Source: Acuticoccus kalidii
Lineage (GTDB): Bacteria > Pseudomonadota > Alphaproteobacteria > Rhizobiales > Amorphaceae
DNA: 64,000 nucleotides
Direction: 5' to 3'
Assembly (NCBI RefSeq): GCF_021556395.1
Contig: NZ_JAKGCS010000006.1
Location: 62,001-126,000, forward strand
Shown: piece after piece, positions 55,309 to 62,079 of the stretch
Position numbering within the stretch: the stretch's first letter is position 1
Layout of the letters: each line of letters starts with the position of its first letter
Notes under the pieces: generated by a model
Databases searched by the model: none
Told to the model about the DNA's origin: nothing
What the model saw: the letters and a program-made list of their open reading frames with translations, nothing else
Program-made: the position numbers and the translations under genes

Positions 55309-55869
55309 TCCGGCGCGGCTCGCCGCCTGCCATCTGCGCTTCGGCGGGCCAGATCGGCCGGACAACCACGGCGCGTCGAGATTGGACGCCGGACGAGCGG
55401 TGGATGTGGCGCCAGCGGCGATTGAGCCTGCTCGCAGTCGCAGCCGCAGCCCGTGCCGAGGCCGAGACCTGGCCCGAGGAGCGACTGTTTCGACGGCTCG
55501 AAACCGGGGCGTAGCTGCGCAAAAGGCAAGTTTGGCTGCTCGACCTTGGGCAGGTCACTGGTGCTCGGGAGGTGATCGCGGCGTTCGTGTGGTTCGACCT
55601 CCTCCCCCTCGAAGCGCCATGGCGAGGCCCGAGCTTCAGGGGCTACGAGAAGGATCGGGGCGTGATTGAAAGGAGGTCGATTGTTTGGCGCCGCTTGTCC
55701 GAGCGGGATCGGATAAGCGGCGCCAGCATAAAGCAGGGTGACGCGCGCCATGGCACAAGCGTGGAAGCACAGCGTGTTTCGTTCTGATTAGCGGGTGCGC
55801 CACGCACGAAGATGCCCCCTGCCTAGGAGACGCGGCCAGGTCCGAGTGTGGCCGGGCGGCTTTTCCGCC
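55309..55869. other. Non-coding region after the GT2 gene with inverted repeat and short leader-like frames
   Basis: No convincing gene over about 560 bases. The frame that overlaps the GT2 end continues to 55514 with an acidic/Arg-rich tail (RRDWTPDERWMWRQRRLSLLAVAAAARAEAETW), but it has no start signal of its own. Two mini-frames deserve note: TTG at 55681, 5-6 bases after AAAGGAGG, giving about 11 codons inside an inverted repeat; and ATG at 55750 giving 13 codons (MAQAWKHSVFRSD). Confidence 0.45.
55686..55725. repeat. 17-bp-stem inverted repeat
   Basis: TGGCGCCGCTTGTCCGA (55686-55702) and TCGGATAAGCGGCGCCA (55709-55725) are inverted copies with one mismatch, which would be a G-U pair in RNA, around a 6-base loop GCGGGA. 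It is not followed by T on the plus strand. It could be a transcription terminator without U tract, an RNA structure or a cruciform site. Confidence 0.85.
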
Positions 55870-56175
55870 CTCGTGGCCTCGCCGTGCTCGTGGCCTCGCC
55901 ATGCTCGTGACCTCGCCGTGCTCGTGACCTCGCCGTGCTCGTGGCCTCGCCATGCTCGTGACCTCGCCGTGCTCGTGGCCTCGCCGTGCTCGTGGCCTCG
56001 CCGTGCTCGTGGCCTCGCCGTGCTCGTGGCCTCGCCGTGCTCGTGGCCTCGCCGTGCTCGTGACCTCGCCGTACTCGTGGCCTCGCCGTGCTCGTGACCT
56101 CGCCATGCTCGTGGCCTCGCCATGCTCGTGGCCTCGCCGTGCCCGCGGCCTCGCCATCCTCGCGGCCTAGCCGAA
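55870..56175. repeat. Tandem array of about 18 copies of a 17-bp repeat
   Basis: Head-to-tail copies of CTCGTGGCCTCGCCGTG without spacers. Units 1-16 (55870-56141) match the consensus with at most two changes; units 17 and 18 (56142-56175) are degenerate and end 23 bases before the usp stop codon. All ten changes in units 1-16 are G to A on this strand, at unit positions 7, 15 and 17. Because 17 is not a multiple of 3, every frame reads a 17-residue periodic Arg/His-rich or Ser/Cys/Trp-rich peptide; these are not credible proteins. There are no spacers, so it is not CRISPR. Confidence 0.97.
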
Positions 56176-56198
56176 CCCGCCCCCTCCCGGCCGCGACG

Positions 56199-57074
56199 TC
56201 AGTGGGCGAAGACGATCGGCATCTCGGCTTCCTCCATCATGTAGGAGGTGAAACCGCCCACCAGCATTTCGCGGAACACGCTGTGTCCGTAGGCGCCCAT
56301 GATCATGAAATCGCAGCCGCGGGCGCGCACTTCGTTGAGGACGGCCTCGGCGGCGCTCCCTCCATCGCGCGCCACGGCGGCGATCTGGGCCTTCACCCCG
56401 TGGCGGGCGAGATAGTCCATCACGACGGTGTTCTCGTGCGCGTCGAGCGGGCGGTTGCGCTCCGTCGCGACGAGGACGTGAACCTCGTCTGCGTTCACCA
56501 TCAGATCGCGCGCCGAGAGCACCGCGCGGATCGCCTCCGGACTGTCGTTCCAGGCGAGGGCGCATTTGCGGCCCATCCATGCCGGCTCCCCGTCCGGCTT
56601 CGGCCGCACCACGAGGAGCGGCCGGCCGGTCGAGAAGAGGGCGAGCCCGGTGATCGAATTGTCGGAAACGTCGGACGAGCCTTTTTGCGCGCCGATCACC
56701 AGGAGATCGCAGAGGCTCATCTCGCGCACGAGATCGCCGTTCGTGCGATTTTCGAGAACGAGGAAGGTGCCGGACGCCTCGCCGATCACCGGCGCCGCCT
56801 CGTTGTAGGGAAGGCCGTGCTTACGGCAAAGACGCTCCGACATTTCGCGCGCATGCTTGAGGCGCGCTTCGGCCTGCTTCTCGACGATGCCGTCCCAGCC
56901 GCCGCCGACCATGATCGCTTCGCCGAAAAAGCCGGAATAGGAATAAACCGGATACGACACGTGGATGAGGCGAAGCTCGGCCGCGTTCGTTTGGGCGAGC
57001 TTGATGGCGGCCTCCACCGCCGTCTCTTCGTGCTCGAATCCGATCACGAGACAAACGATCGATTTGGTGGCCAT
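56199..57074 (-). CDS. Universal stress protein with two Usp domains
   Basis: 291-residue UspA-family protein, two tandem Usp domains. The first (about 1-150) has KSIVCLVIGFEHEETAVEAAIKLA and LLVIGAQKG. The second (150-291) has CALAWNDSPEAIRAVLSA and the ATP-binding motif MGAYGHSVFREMLVGGFT (G-x2-G-x9-G-type). The first domain lacks the full glycine motif. The start follows GGAGCGAG at about 8-bp spacing. It diverges from the P-type ATPase across a region containing an FNR/FixK box, consistent with oxygen-limitation control. Confidence 0.92.
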   Translation of the reverse strand: MATKSIVCLVIGFEHEETAVEAAIKLAQTNAAELRLIHVSYPVYSYSGFFGEAIMVGGGWDGIVEKQAEARLKHAREMSERLCRKHGLPYNEAAPVIGEASGTFLVLENRTNGDLVREMSLCDLLVIGAQKGSSDVSDNSITGLALFSTGRPLLVVRPKPDGEPAWMGRKCALAWNDSPEAIRAVLSARDLMVNADEVHVLVATERNRPLDAHENTVVMDYLARHGVKAQIAAVARDGGSAAEAVLNEVRARGCDFMIMGAYGHSVFREMLVGGFTSYMMEEAEMPIVFAH

Positions 57075-57140
57075 AGATCTCGCTCCAATCTTCGCGGCGG
57101 GCCGGGCGCGGGAGGGTGCGCCAACTCGCGCCATGGCGTG

Positions 57141-57188
57141 TTGATCCTGGTCAACACCTCATCCGAGCCTGTCACTATAGACACGCAA
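57141..57188 (+). promoter_or_regulatory. FNR/FixK box with -10 element, promoter of the P-type ATPase (and possibly usp)
   Basis: TTGAT-CCTG-GTCAA at 57141-57154 fits the FNR/FixK consensus TTGAY-N4-RTCAA exactly. A TATAGA at 57176-57181 would place the start site near 57188, so the box centre lies about 41 bp upstream, the class II position of FNR-type activators. It is 137 bases before the ATPase ATG. The box may also serve the divergent usp gene, whose ATG is 67 bases away, but I see no -10 on that side. Confidence 0.7.
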
Positions 57189-57325
57189 GATGACAGGTTG
57201 GAGTCGGATCTCGATCGCCCCTCTCCCCGATCGGGGCATGCGGCGTTCCTCCCACTTTCCGATCGTTGCGCCATCGGGGCCGACCCGTTCGCGTCGCCCC
57301 CGTTCGCCCAGATGAGGAACGCCTC

Positions 57326-60067
57326 ATGACGACCCTGCCCGCGACATCCACCTCGGAGGCGAACCGCGGCGATAGGCGCACCGCCTGGCATTCGATCGAC
57401 GCGGCGACCGTGCTCGACGATCTCGCGACTTCGCCGCGCGGCCTCACCGCGGCCGAGGTCGAGACCCGGCGCCGCCGCTATGGGCCGAACGCCTTGCCCG
57501 AGACCGCGCGGCGGAGCCGCCTCGCGCGCCTCGCGGCCCAGTTCAACAACGTCCTCATCTATGTGCTTCTCGGCGCCGCGTTCGTGACGCTGCTCCTCGG
57601 GCACGTCACCGACATGGTGGTGATCCTCGCCGTGGTGCTGCTCAATGCGGCGATCGGCTACTGGCAGGAAGGGCGCGCCGAAGACGCGCTGGCCGCCGTG
57701 CGCGGCATGCTGTCGGAGACGGCGGAGGTCATTCGCGCGGGGGAGCGGTCCACCGTCGCCGCGGCCGATCTCGTTCCCGGCGACATCGTTCATTTGGAGC
57801 CGGGCTCGCGCGTTCCCGCCGATCTGCGCATCATCGAGGCGCGCGGCCTGACGACGCAGGAAGCCGCGCTCACCGGCGAGGCGATGACCGTCGTCAAATC
57901 GGTCCCGCCGGTCGCCGAGGACGCGCCGCTCGGCGACCGCACCTCGCTCGCCTTCTCCGGGACGATGGTGACGTCGGGCCGGGGCACGGGCGTCGTCGTC
58001 GCCACCGGCCAGGCGGCGGAAATCGGCCGCATCGGTGCGATGCTCGGCGATATCGAAGAGCTGTCGACCCCGCTCCTCGACCAGATCAACCGCTTCGCGA
58101 AGTGGCTGACCATGGTGATCCTCTCGGTCAGCGCGGTGGTCTTTTTGGTCGCCGTCTTCCTGCGCGACTATCCGCTCGACGAAGGGTTCATGGCGATGGT
58201 CGGCATGGCCGTCGCGGCGATCCCGGAGGGGCTGCCCGCGGTGATCACGATCACGATGGCGCTCGGCGTGCAGCGGATGGCGAACCGGAACGCGACGGTG
58301 CGCCGCCTCACCGCGGTCGAGACGCTCGGCGCCGTTTCCGTGATCTGCACCGACAAGACCGGCACCCTCACCATGAACGAGATGGTGGCGCGCTCGCTCG
58401 TCACCCACCCGCTCGCGCCGCCGACCGAGGTGAGCGGTACCGGATACGCCCCCGAAGGCACGATCGAGGGCGACGAGACGCCGGCGCGCGCCCGGCTGAT
58501 CCGCGCCGGCCTCCTCTGCAACGACGCGCATCTGCGCCAAGAGGGGGACGGCCGATGGGAGGTCGCCGGCGATCCGCTGGAGGGGGCGCTCGTCTCCCTC
58601 GCGCGGAAAGCGGGGCTCGATCCGGCGCGCGCCCGTGCGGCGATGCCCCGGCTCGACGAGGTGCCCTTCGATGCGGCGAACCGCTATATGGCGACGCTGA
58701 ATCGCACCGAGGACGGCAATGTCGTTCTCCTCAAGGGCGCGCTCGACCAGCTTCTGACGATGTGCGCCGATCAGGCGGCCGCAGACGGGGCGGAGCCGCT
58801 CGACGCGAACGCCTGGCTGTCCCGCATGGAGACGCTCGCCGCGGACGGGCAGCGCGTCCTCGCCTTCGCCGAAAAGCGCGTCGGCGCCGACGAGGCGATC
58901 GCGGAGGGCGCGATGAAGGACGGGTTCACGCTCCTCGGCATCGTCGGCTTCACCGACCCGCCCCGACCCGAGGCGATCGTCGCGGCGCGTGATGCGCTGC
59001 GCGCCGGCGTCGCCGTCAAGATGATCACCGGCGACCATGCCGCGACGGCGCTCGCGATCGCCGACCAGCTCGGCATCGACATCACGGCCGGCGCGCTCAC
59101 CGGCCGTGAGATCGACGAGATGGACGACCAGCATTTGCGCGGCAAAGCGGGCAAGGTCGACGTGTTCGCCCGCGCCGCGCCCGAGCACAAGCTGCGCCTC
59201 GTCGAGGCGTTGCAGGCGGAGGGCAACGTCGTCGTGATGACGGGTGACGGGGTGAACGACGCGCCGGCGCTGAAGCGCGCCGATGTCGGCGTCGCGATGG
59301 GCATCACCGGCACCGATGCGGCCAAGGACGCCTCGCGCGTCGTGCTCGCGGACGACAATTTCGCCACCATCGTCGCCGCGGTGCGCGAGGGGCGCGCGAT
59401 CTACGACAATATCAAGAAGGTGATCGCCTGGACGCTGCCGACCAATGGCGGCGAATCGCTCGTGATCACCGGGGCAATTCTCGCCGGGGTGATCCTGCCG
59501 ATCACCGCTTTGCAGATCCTCTGGATCAATCTCGTGACGGCCATCGCGCTCGGCCTGACGCTCGCGTTCGAGCCGCCGGAGGAGACGATCATGGAGCGCC
59601 CGCCCCGGGCGCGTAATGCCGCGCTTCTCGATGCGGAGATGATCTGGCGCGTGGTCTTCGTCTCGGTCCTGATGGCGCTCGGCACGTTCGGGGTCTTCTT
59701 CCTGGCGATCGGGCGGGGAGATGATGTCGCCTATGCGCGCACGCTCGCCGTGAACGTGATCGTGGTGATGGAGATCTTCTATCTCTTCTCGGTGCGCTAT
59801 CTGCACCTCACCTCGCTCACCTTCGTCGGGGTCGTCGGCACACGGGCGGTGCTCATCGGTGTCGCGCTGACGACCGCCTTGCAATTCGCCTTCACCTACG
59901 TCCCGTTCTTGCAGCGGGTGTTCGATTCCCGGCCGGTCGTGTTCGCCGACGGGCTCCTCGTCGTCGGGATCGGCGTTGCGCTGTTGCTGGTGCTGGAGGT
60001 CGAAAAGTTCGTCCGGCGGTCCCTCGGCCGCCGGATCGGTCGGCGTGGTGCCACCCGCCCGGCCTGA
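57326..60067 (+). CDS. Cation-transporting P-type ATPase (P2 type, PacL/Ca2+-ATPase-like)
   Basis: Inner-membrane ion pump, 913 residues, with 10 helices. The actuator domain has TGEAMTV (dephosphorylation loop, usually TGES or TGE). The phosphorylation site is D343 in [11 protein letters not shown], the nucleotide domain has KGALDQLL, and the hinge is [21 protein letters not shown]. The helix-4 motif [10 protein letters not shown] is typical of P2 (Ca2+, Na+/K+, H+) pumps, not of heavy-metal P1B pumps. The exact cation is not determined. The ATG follows GAGGAACGCC. It converges on the alcohol dehydrogenase with a 22-base gap and is driven by the FNR-type promoter. Confidence 0.93.
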   Translation: MTTLPATSTSEANRGDRRTAWHSIDAATVLDDLATSPRGLTAAEVETRRRRYGPNALPETARRSRLARLAAQFNNVLIYVLLGAAFVTLLLGHVTDMVVILAVVLLNAAIGYWQEGRAEDALAAVRGMLSETAEVIRAGERSTVAAADLVPGDIVHLEPGSRVPADLRIIEARGLTTQEAALTGEAMTVVKSVPPVAEDAPLGDRTSLAFSGTMVTSGRGTGVVVATGQAAEIGRIGAMLGDIEELSTPLLDQINRFAKWLTMVILSVSAVVFLVAVFLRDYPLDEGFMAMVGMAVAAIPEGLPAVITITMALGVQRMANRNATVRRLTAVETLGAVSVICTDKTGTLTMNEMVARSLVTHPLAPPTEVSGTGYAPEGTIEGDETPARARLIRAGLLCNDAHLRQEGDGRWEVAGDPLEGALVSLARKAGLDPARARAAMPRLDEVPFDAANRYMATLNRTEDGNVVLLKGALDQLLTMCADQAAADGAEPLDANAWLSRMETLAADGQRVLAFAEKRVGADEAIAEGAMKDGFTLLGIVGFTDPPRPEAIVAARDALRAGVAVKMITGDHAATALAIADQLGIDITAGALTGREIDEMDDQHLRGKAGKVDVFARAAPEHKLRLVEALQAEGNVVVMTGDGVNDAPALKRADVGVAMGITGTDAAKDASRVVLADDNFATIVAAVREGRAIYDNIKKVIAWTLPTNGGESLVITGAILAGVILPITALQILWINLVTAIALGLTLAFEPPEETIMERPPRARNAALLDAEMIWRVVFVSVLMALGTFGVFFLAIGRGDDVAYARTLAVNVIVVMEIFYLFSVRYLHLTSLTFVGVVGTRAVLIGVALTTALQFAFTYVPFLQRVFDSRPVVFADGLLVVGIGVALLLVLEVEKFVRRSLGRRIGRRGATRPA

Positions 60068-60089
60068 GGCCGTGCGGGTGAACGCTCCG

Positions 60090-61166
60090 TCAGGGGGTGA
60101 TCGCCACCTTGAGGACGCCATCGCGCTGGTTGGCGAACAGATCGTAGGCGTCTTCGATCTCGTCGAGCTTGAAACGGTGGGTGACGAGGGCGCGTGTGTC
60201 GAGCCGGTCGGAGGCGATCACGTCCATCAGCCGGCGCATCCGCTCCTTGCCGCCGGGACAGAGCGTCGTCACGATCTTGTTGTCGCCCAGGCCGGCATGG
60301 AACGCGCCGAGCGGGATCGTGAGATCGTCCGAATAGACGCCGAGCGAGGAGAGCGTACCGCCCGGGCGCAGGATCCTGAGGGCGGCCTCGAACGTCGCCT
60401 GCCGTCCCAGCGCCTCGATCGACACGTCGACCCCGCGCCCGCCGGTGAGGCCCATGATCGCCTCGACGGGGTCGACCTTCGAGAAGTCGACGACATGGTC
60501 CGCGCCCATCGTGCGGGCGATCTCCTGACGGGCCGGGACGGCTTCGACGGCGATGATGGTGCTCGCCCCCATCAGCCGCGCGCCGGCCGTGGCACACAGC
60601 CCGATCGGCCCCTGCGCGAACACGGCGACCGTGTCGCCGATCTTCACGGCGCCGCTCTCCGCGCCGGAAAAGCCCGTCGACATGATGTCGGGGCACATCA
60701 GGACCTGCTCGTCCTCGAGACCGTCCGGGATCGGAGCAAGGTTCGTCATCGCGTCCGGGACGAGGAGATATTCGGCCTGCGCGCCGTCGATGGTGTTGCC
60801 GAAGCGCCAGCCGCCGAGCGGTTTGAAGCCGTGCGGGGTGTCGGGGCCGTCCTGCGAGTGACAGCCGCACAGGCAGGCGTTCGAGTACCCGCTCGGGGTG
60901 ATCGCCCCGGCGATGACGCGCTGACCTTCGGTGTAGCCGCGCACCGCCGAGCCGAGCTTCTCGATGATCCCGACCGGCTCATGACCGATCGTGAGCCCGC
61001 GCTCGACGGGATATTCCCCCTTCAGAATATGGATGTCGGTGCCGCAAATGGTGGTGGTCGTGATGCGGATCAGCGCGTCGAGCGGCCCCACGTCCGGGAT
61101 CGGCTTTTCGTCGAGGACGATCCGGTTGGTGTCGACGAAGATGGCGGCTTTCATCGTTTTCGGCAT
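60090..61166 (-). CDS. Zinc-dependent alcohol dehydrogenase (MDR family)
   Basis: 358-residue medium-chain dehydrogenase. KAAIFVDTNRIVLDEKPIP starts the catalytic domain. ICGTDIHILKGEYPVERGLTIGHEPVGIIEKLG contains the catalytic zinc ligands (Cys, His-Glu). YSNACLCGCHSQ, RFGNTIDGAQAEYLLVPDAM and VLMCPDIMSTGFSGAE are typical of the Thermoanaerobacter brockii-like NADP alcohol dehydrogenase group. The cofactor fold is VAVFAQGPIGLCATAGARLMG (GxGPIG-like). The C-terminus reads RFKLDEIEDAYDLFANQRDGVLKVAI. The start follows GGGGGAGGTC. It diverges from the beta-phosphoglucomutase gene with an FNR-type box between. Substrate could be isopropanol, ethanol or butanol. Confidence 0.92.
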   Translation of the reverse strand: MPKTMKAAIFVDTNRIVLDEKPIPDVGPLDALIRITTTTICGTDIHILKGEYPVERGLTIGHEPVGIIEKLGSAVRGYTEGQRVIAGAITPSGYSNACLCGCHSQDGPDTPHGFKPLGGWRFGNTIDGAQAEYLLVPDAMTNLAPIPDGLEDEQVLMCPDIMSTGFSGAESGAVKIGDTVAVFAQGPIGLCATAGARLMGASTIIAVEAVPARQEIARTMGADHVVDFSKVDPVEAIMGLTGGRGVDVSIEALGRQATFEAALRILRPGGTLSSLGVYSDDLTIPLGAFHAGLGDNKIVTTLCPGGKERMRRLMDVIASDRLDTRALVTHRFKLDEIEDAYDLFANQRDGVLKVAITP

Positions 61167-61229
61167 GTGACCTCCCCCAGGCGGGCAATATGTTCGCCGG
61201 AAACTTTGCCGATCCCGGAGCGAATTTGT

Positions 61230-61243
61230 TTGATGGACATCAA
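61230..61243. promoter_or_regulatory. FNR/FixK box between alcohol dehydrogenase and beta-phosphoglucomutase genes
   Basis: TTGAT-GGAC-ATCAA, an exact match to the palindromic FNR/Anr consensus TTGAT-N4-ATCAA. It lies 63 bases from the dehydrogenase ATG (minus strand) and 110 bases from the preferred beta-phosphoglucomutase ATG. No clear -10 is visible on either side, so the direction is undetermined; it could regulate both. Confidence 0.75.
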
Positions 61244-61353
61244 CGATGCGTCGCGTCGTTTCGTCCATCGGTCGCGCTCGCCGCGCCAGGGCGGGACCCT
61301 AAGTCCTGAAAAACCGCACAATGTCTGTGCGGGGGCTCGGTCATGAGCGTGCG

Positions 61354-62079
61354 ATGAGCGACATTACCCTCGACAGGTCGCGTTATGATGGCGCGGTGTT
61401 CGATATGGACGGCGTGATCACGACGACGGTCGGCGTGCACGAAGCGGCATGGCGCCGCGTGTTCGAGCCGGCGCTCGCCGCGCATGGCGATCCGCTCCCC
61501 TTCACCCACGCCGATTATCGCGCCCATGTCGACGGAAAGGCGCGCGCGGTGGGCGTGCGCGATTTCTTCGCCGCGAGGAGGATCAGCCTCGACGAGGCGG
61601 AGATCGCGCGGATCGCGGCCGCGAAGAACGAGGCCTTTCTCGCCGCGCTGGAGGCGACCGGCGTCGCCCCGCTCGACGGGGTGGTGCCGCTCCTGCGCGC
61701 CCTCCGCGCTGCGGAGATGAAGGTCGGCCTGTTCTCGGCGAGCCGGAATGCGCGCCACGTCCTCACCACCGCCGGCGTTCTCGGCCTCTTCGACGCGATC
61801 GTCGACGGGGTCGTCGCCGCCGAAGAGGGGCTTCGGAGCAAGCCCGCGCCGGATCTGCCCCTCGCGCTCGCCGCCCGGCTCGCCCTCCGCCCGGACCGGA
61901 CGGTTCTCTTCGAGGATGCCGTCGCGGGGATCGAAGCGGGTCGCGCGGGCGGTTTCGCCCTCGTCGTCGGCGTCGCCAATGCCGAGGATGCGCCGCGCCT
62001 TCGCGCCGCGGGCGCGCATACGATCATCGCGGCGCTGTCAGAAGCGCACCTCGACCGATCCGAGGAGATCAACATTTGA
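61354..62079 (+). CDS. Beta-phosphoglucomutase-like HAD hydrolase
   Basis: HAD-superfamily protein of about 241 residues. It has the nucleophile motif VFDMDGVI (D17, D19), the cap domain, motif II VGLFSASRNARHVL, the motif III lysine in SKPAPDL and motif IV VLFEDAVAGIEAG. In this family beta-phosphoglucomutase converts beta-glucose 1-phosphate to glucose 6-phosphate, the natural partner of an inverting GH65 phosphorylase, and a GH65 gene follows with overlapping codons. The start is uncertain: ATG at 61321 or 61354, neither with a good ribosome site. Confidence 0.88.
   Translation: MSDITLDRSRYDGAVFDMDGVITTTVGVHEAAWRRVFEPALAAHGDPLPFTHADYRAHVDGKARAVGVRDFFAARRISLDEAEIARIAAAKNEAFLAALEATGVAPLDGVVPLLRALRAAEMKVGLFSASRNARHVLTTAGVLGLFDAIVDGVVAAEEGLRSKPAPDLPLALAARLALRPDRTVLFEDAVAGIEAGRAGGFALVVGVANAEDAPRLRAAGAHTIIAALSEAHLDRSEEINI

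Noticed and set aside
55309-55514. Continuation of a second frame past the GT2 stop codon, perhaps a frameshifted GT2 tail
   Set aside because: The GT2 protein is already complete with its last helices and a disordered tail. The extra segment has no start signal and no GT2 similarity.
55636-56157. Periodic Arg/His-rich proteins (17-residue repeats) on the minus strand in the tandem array
   Set aside because: All frames on both strands are open only because the 17-bp unit has no stop codons. There is no ribosome site and no conserved flanking sequence.
55870-56175. CRISPR array
   Set aside because: Units are contiguous and 17 bp long, without spacers, and no cas genes are near.
57044-60121. 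1025-codon open frame on the minus strand opposite the P-type ATPase
   Set aside because: It is an antisense frame kept open by high G+C at third codon positions. The product is Arg/His/Asp-rich with no domain, while the plus-strand frame has complete P-type ATPase motifs.
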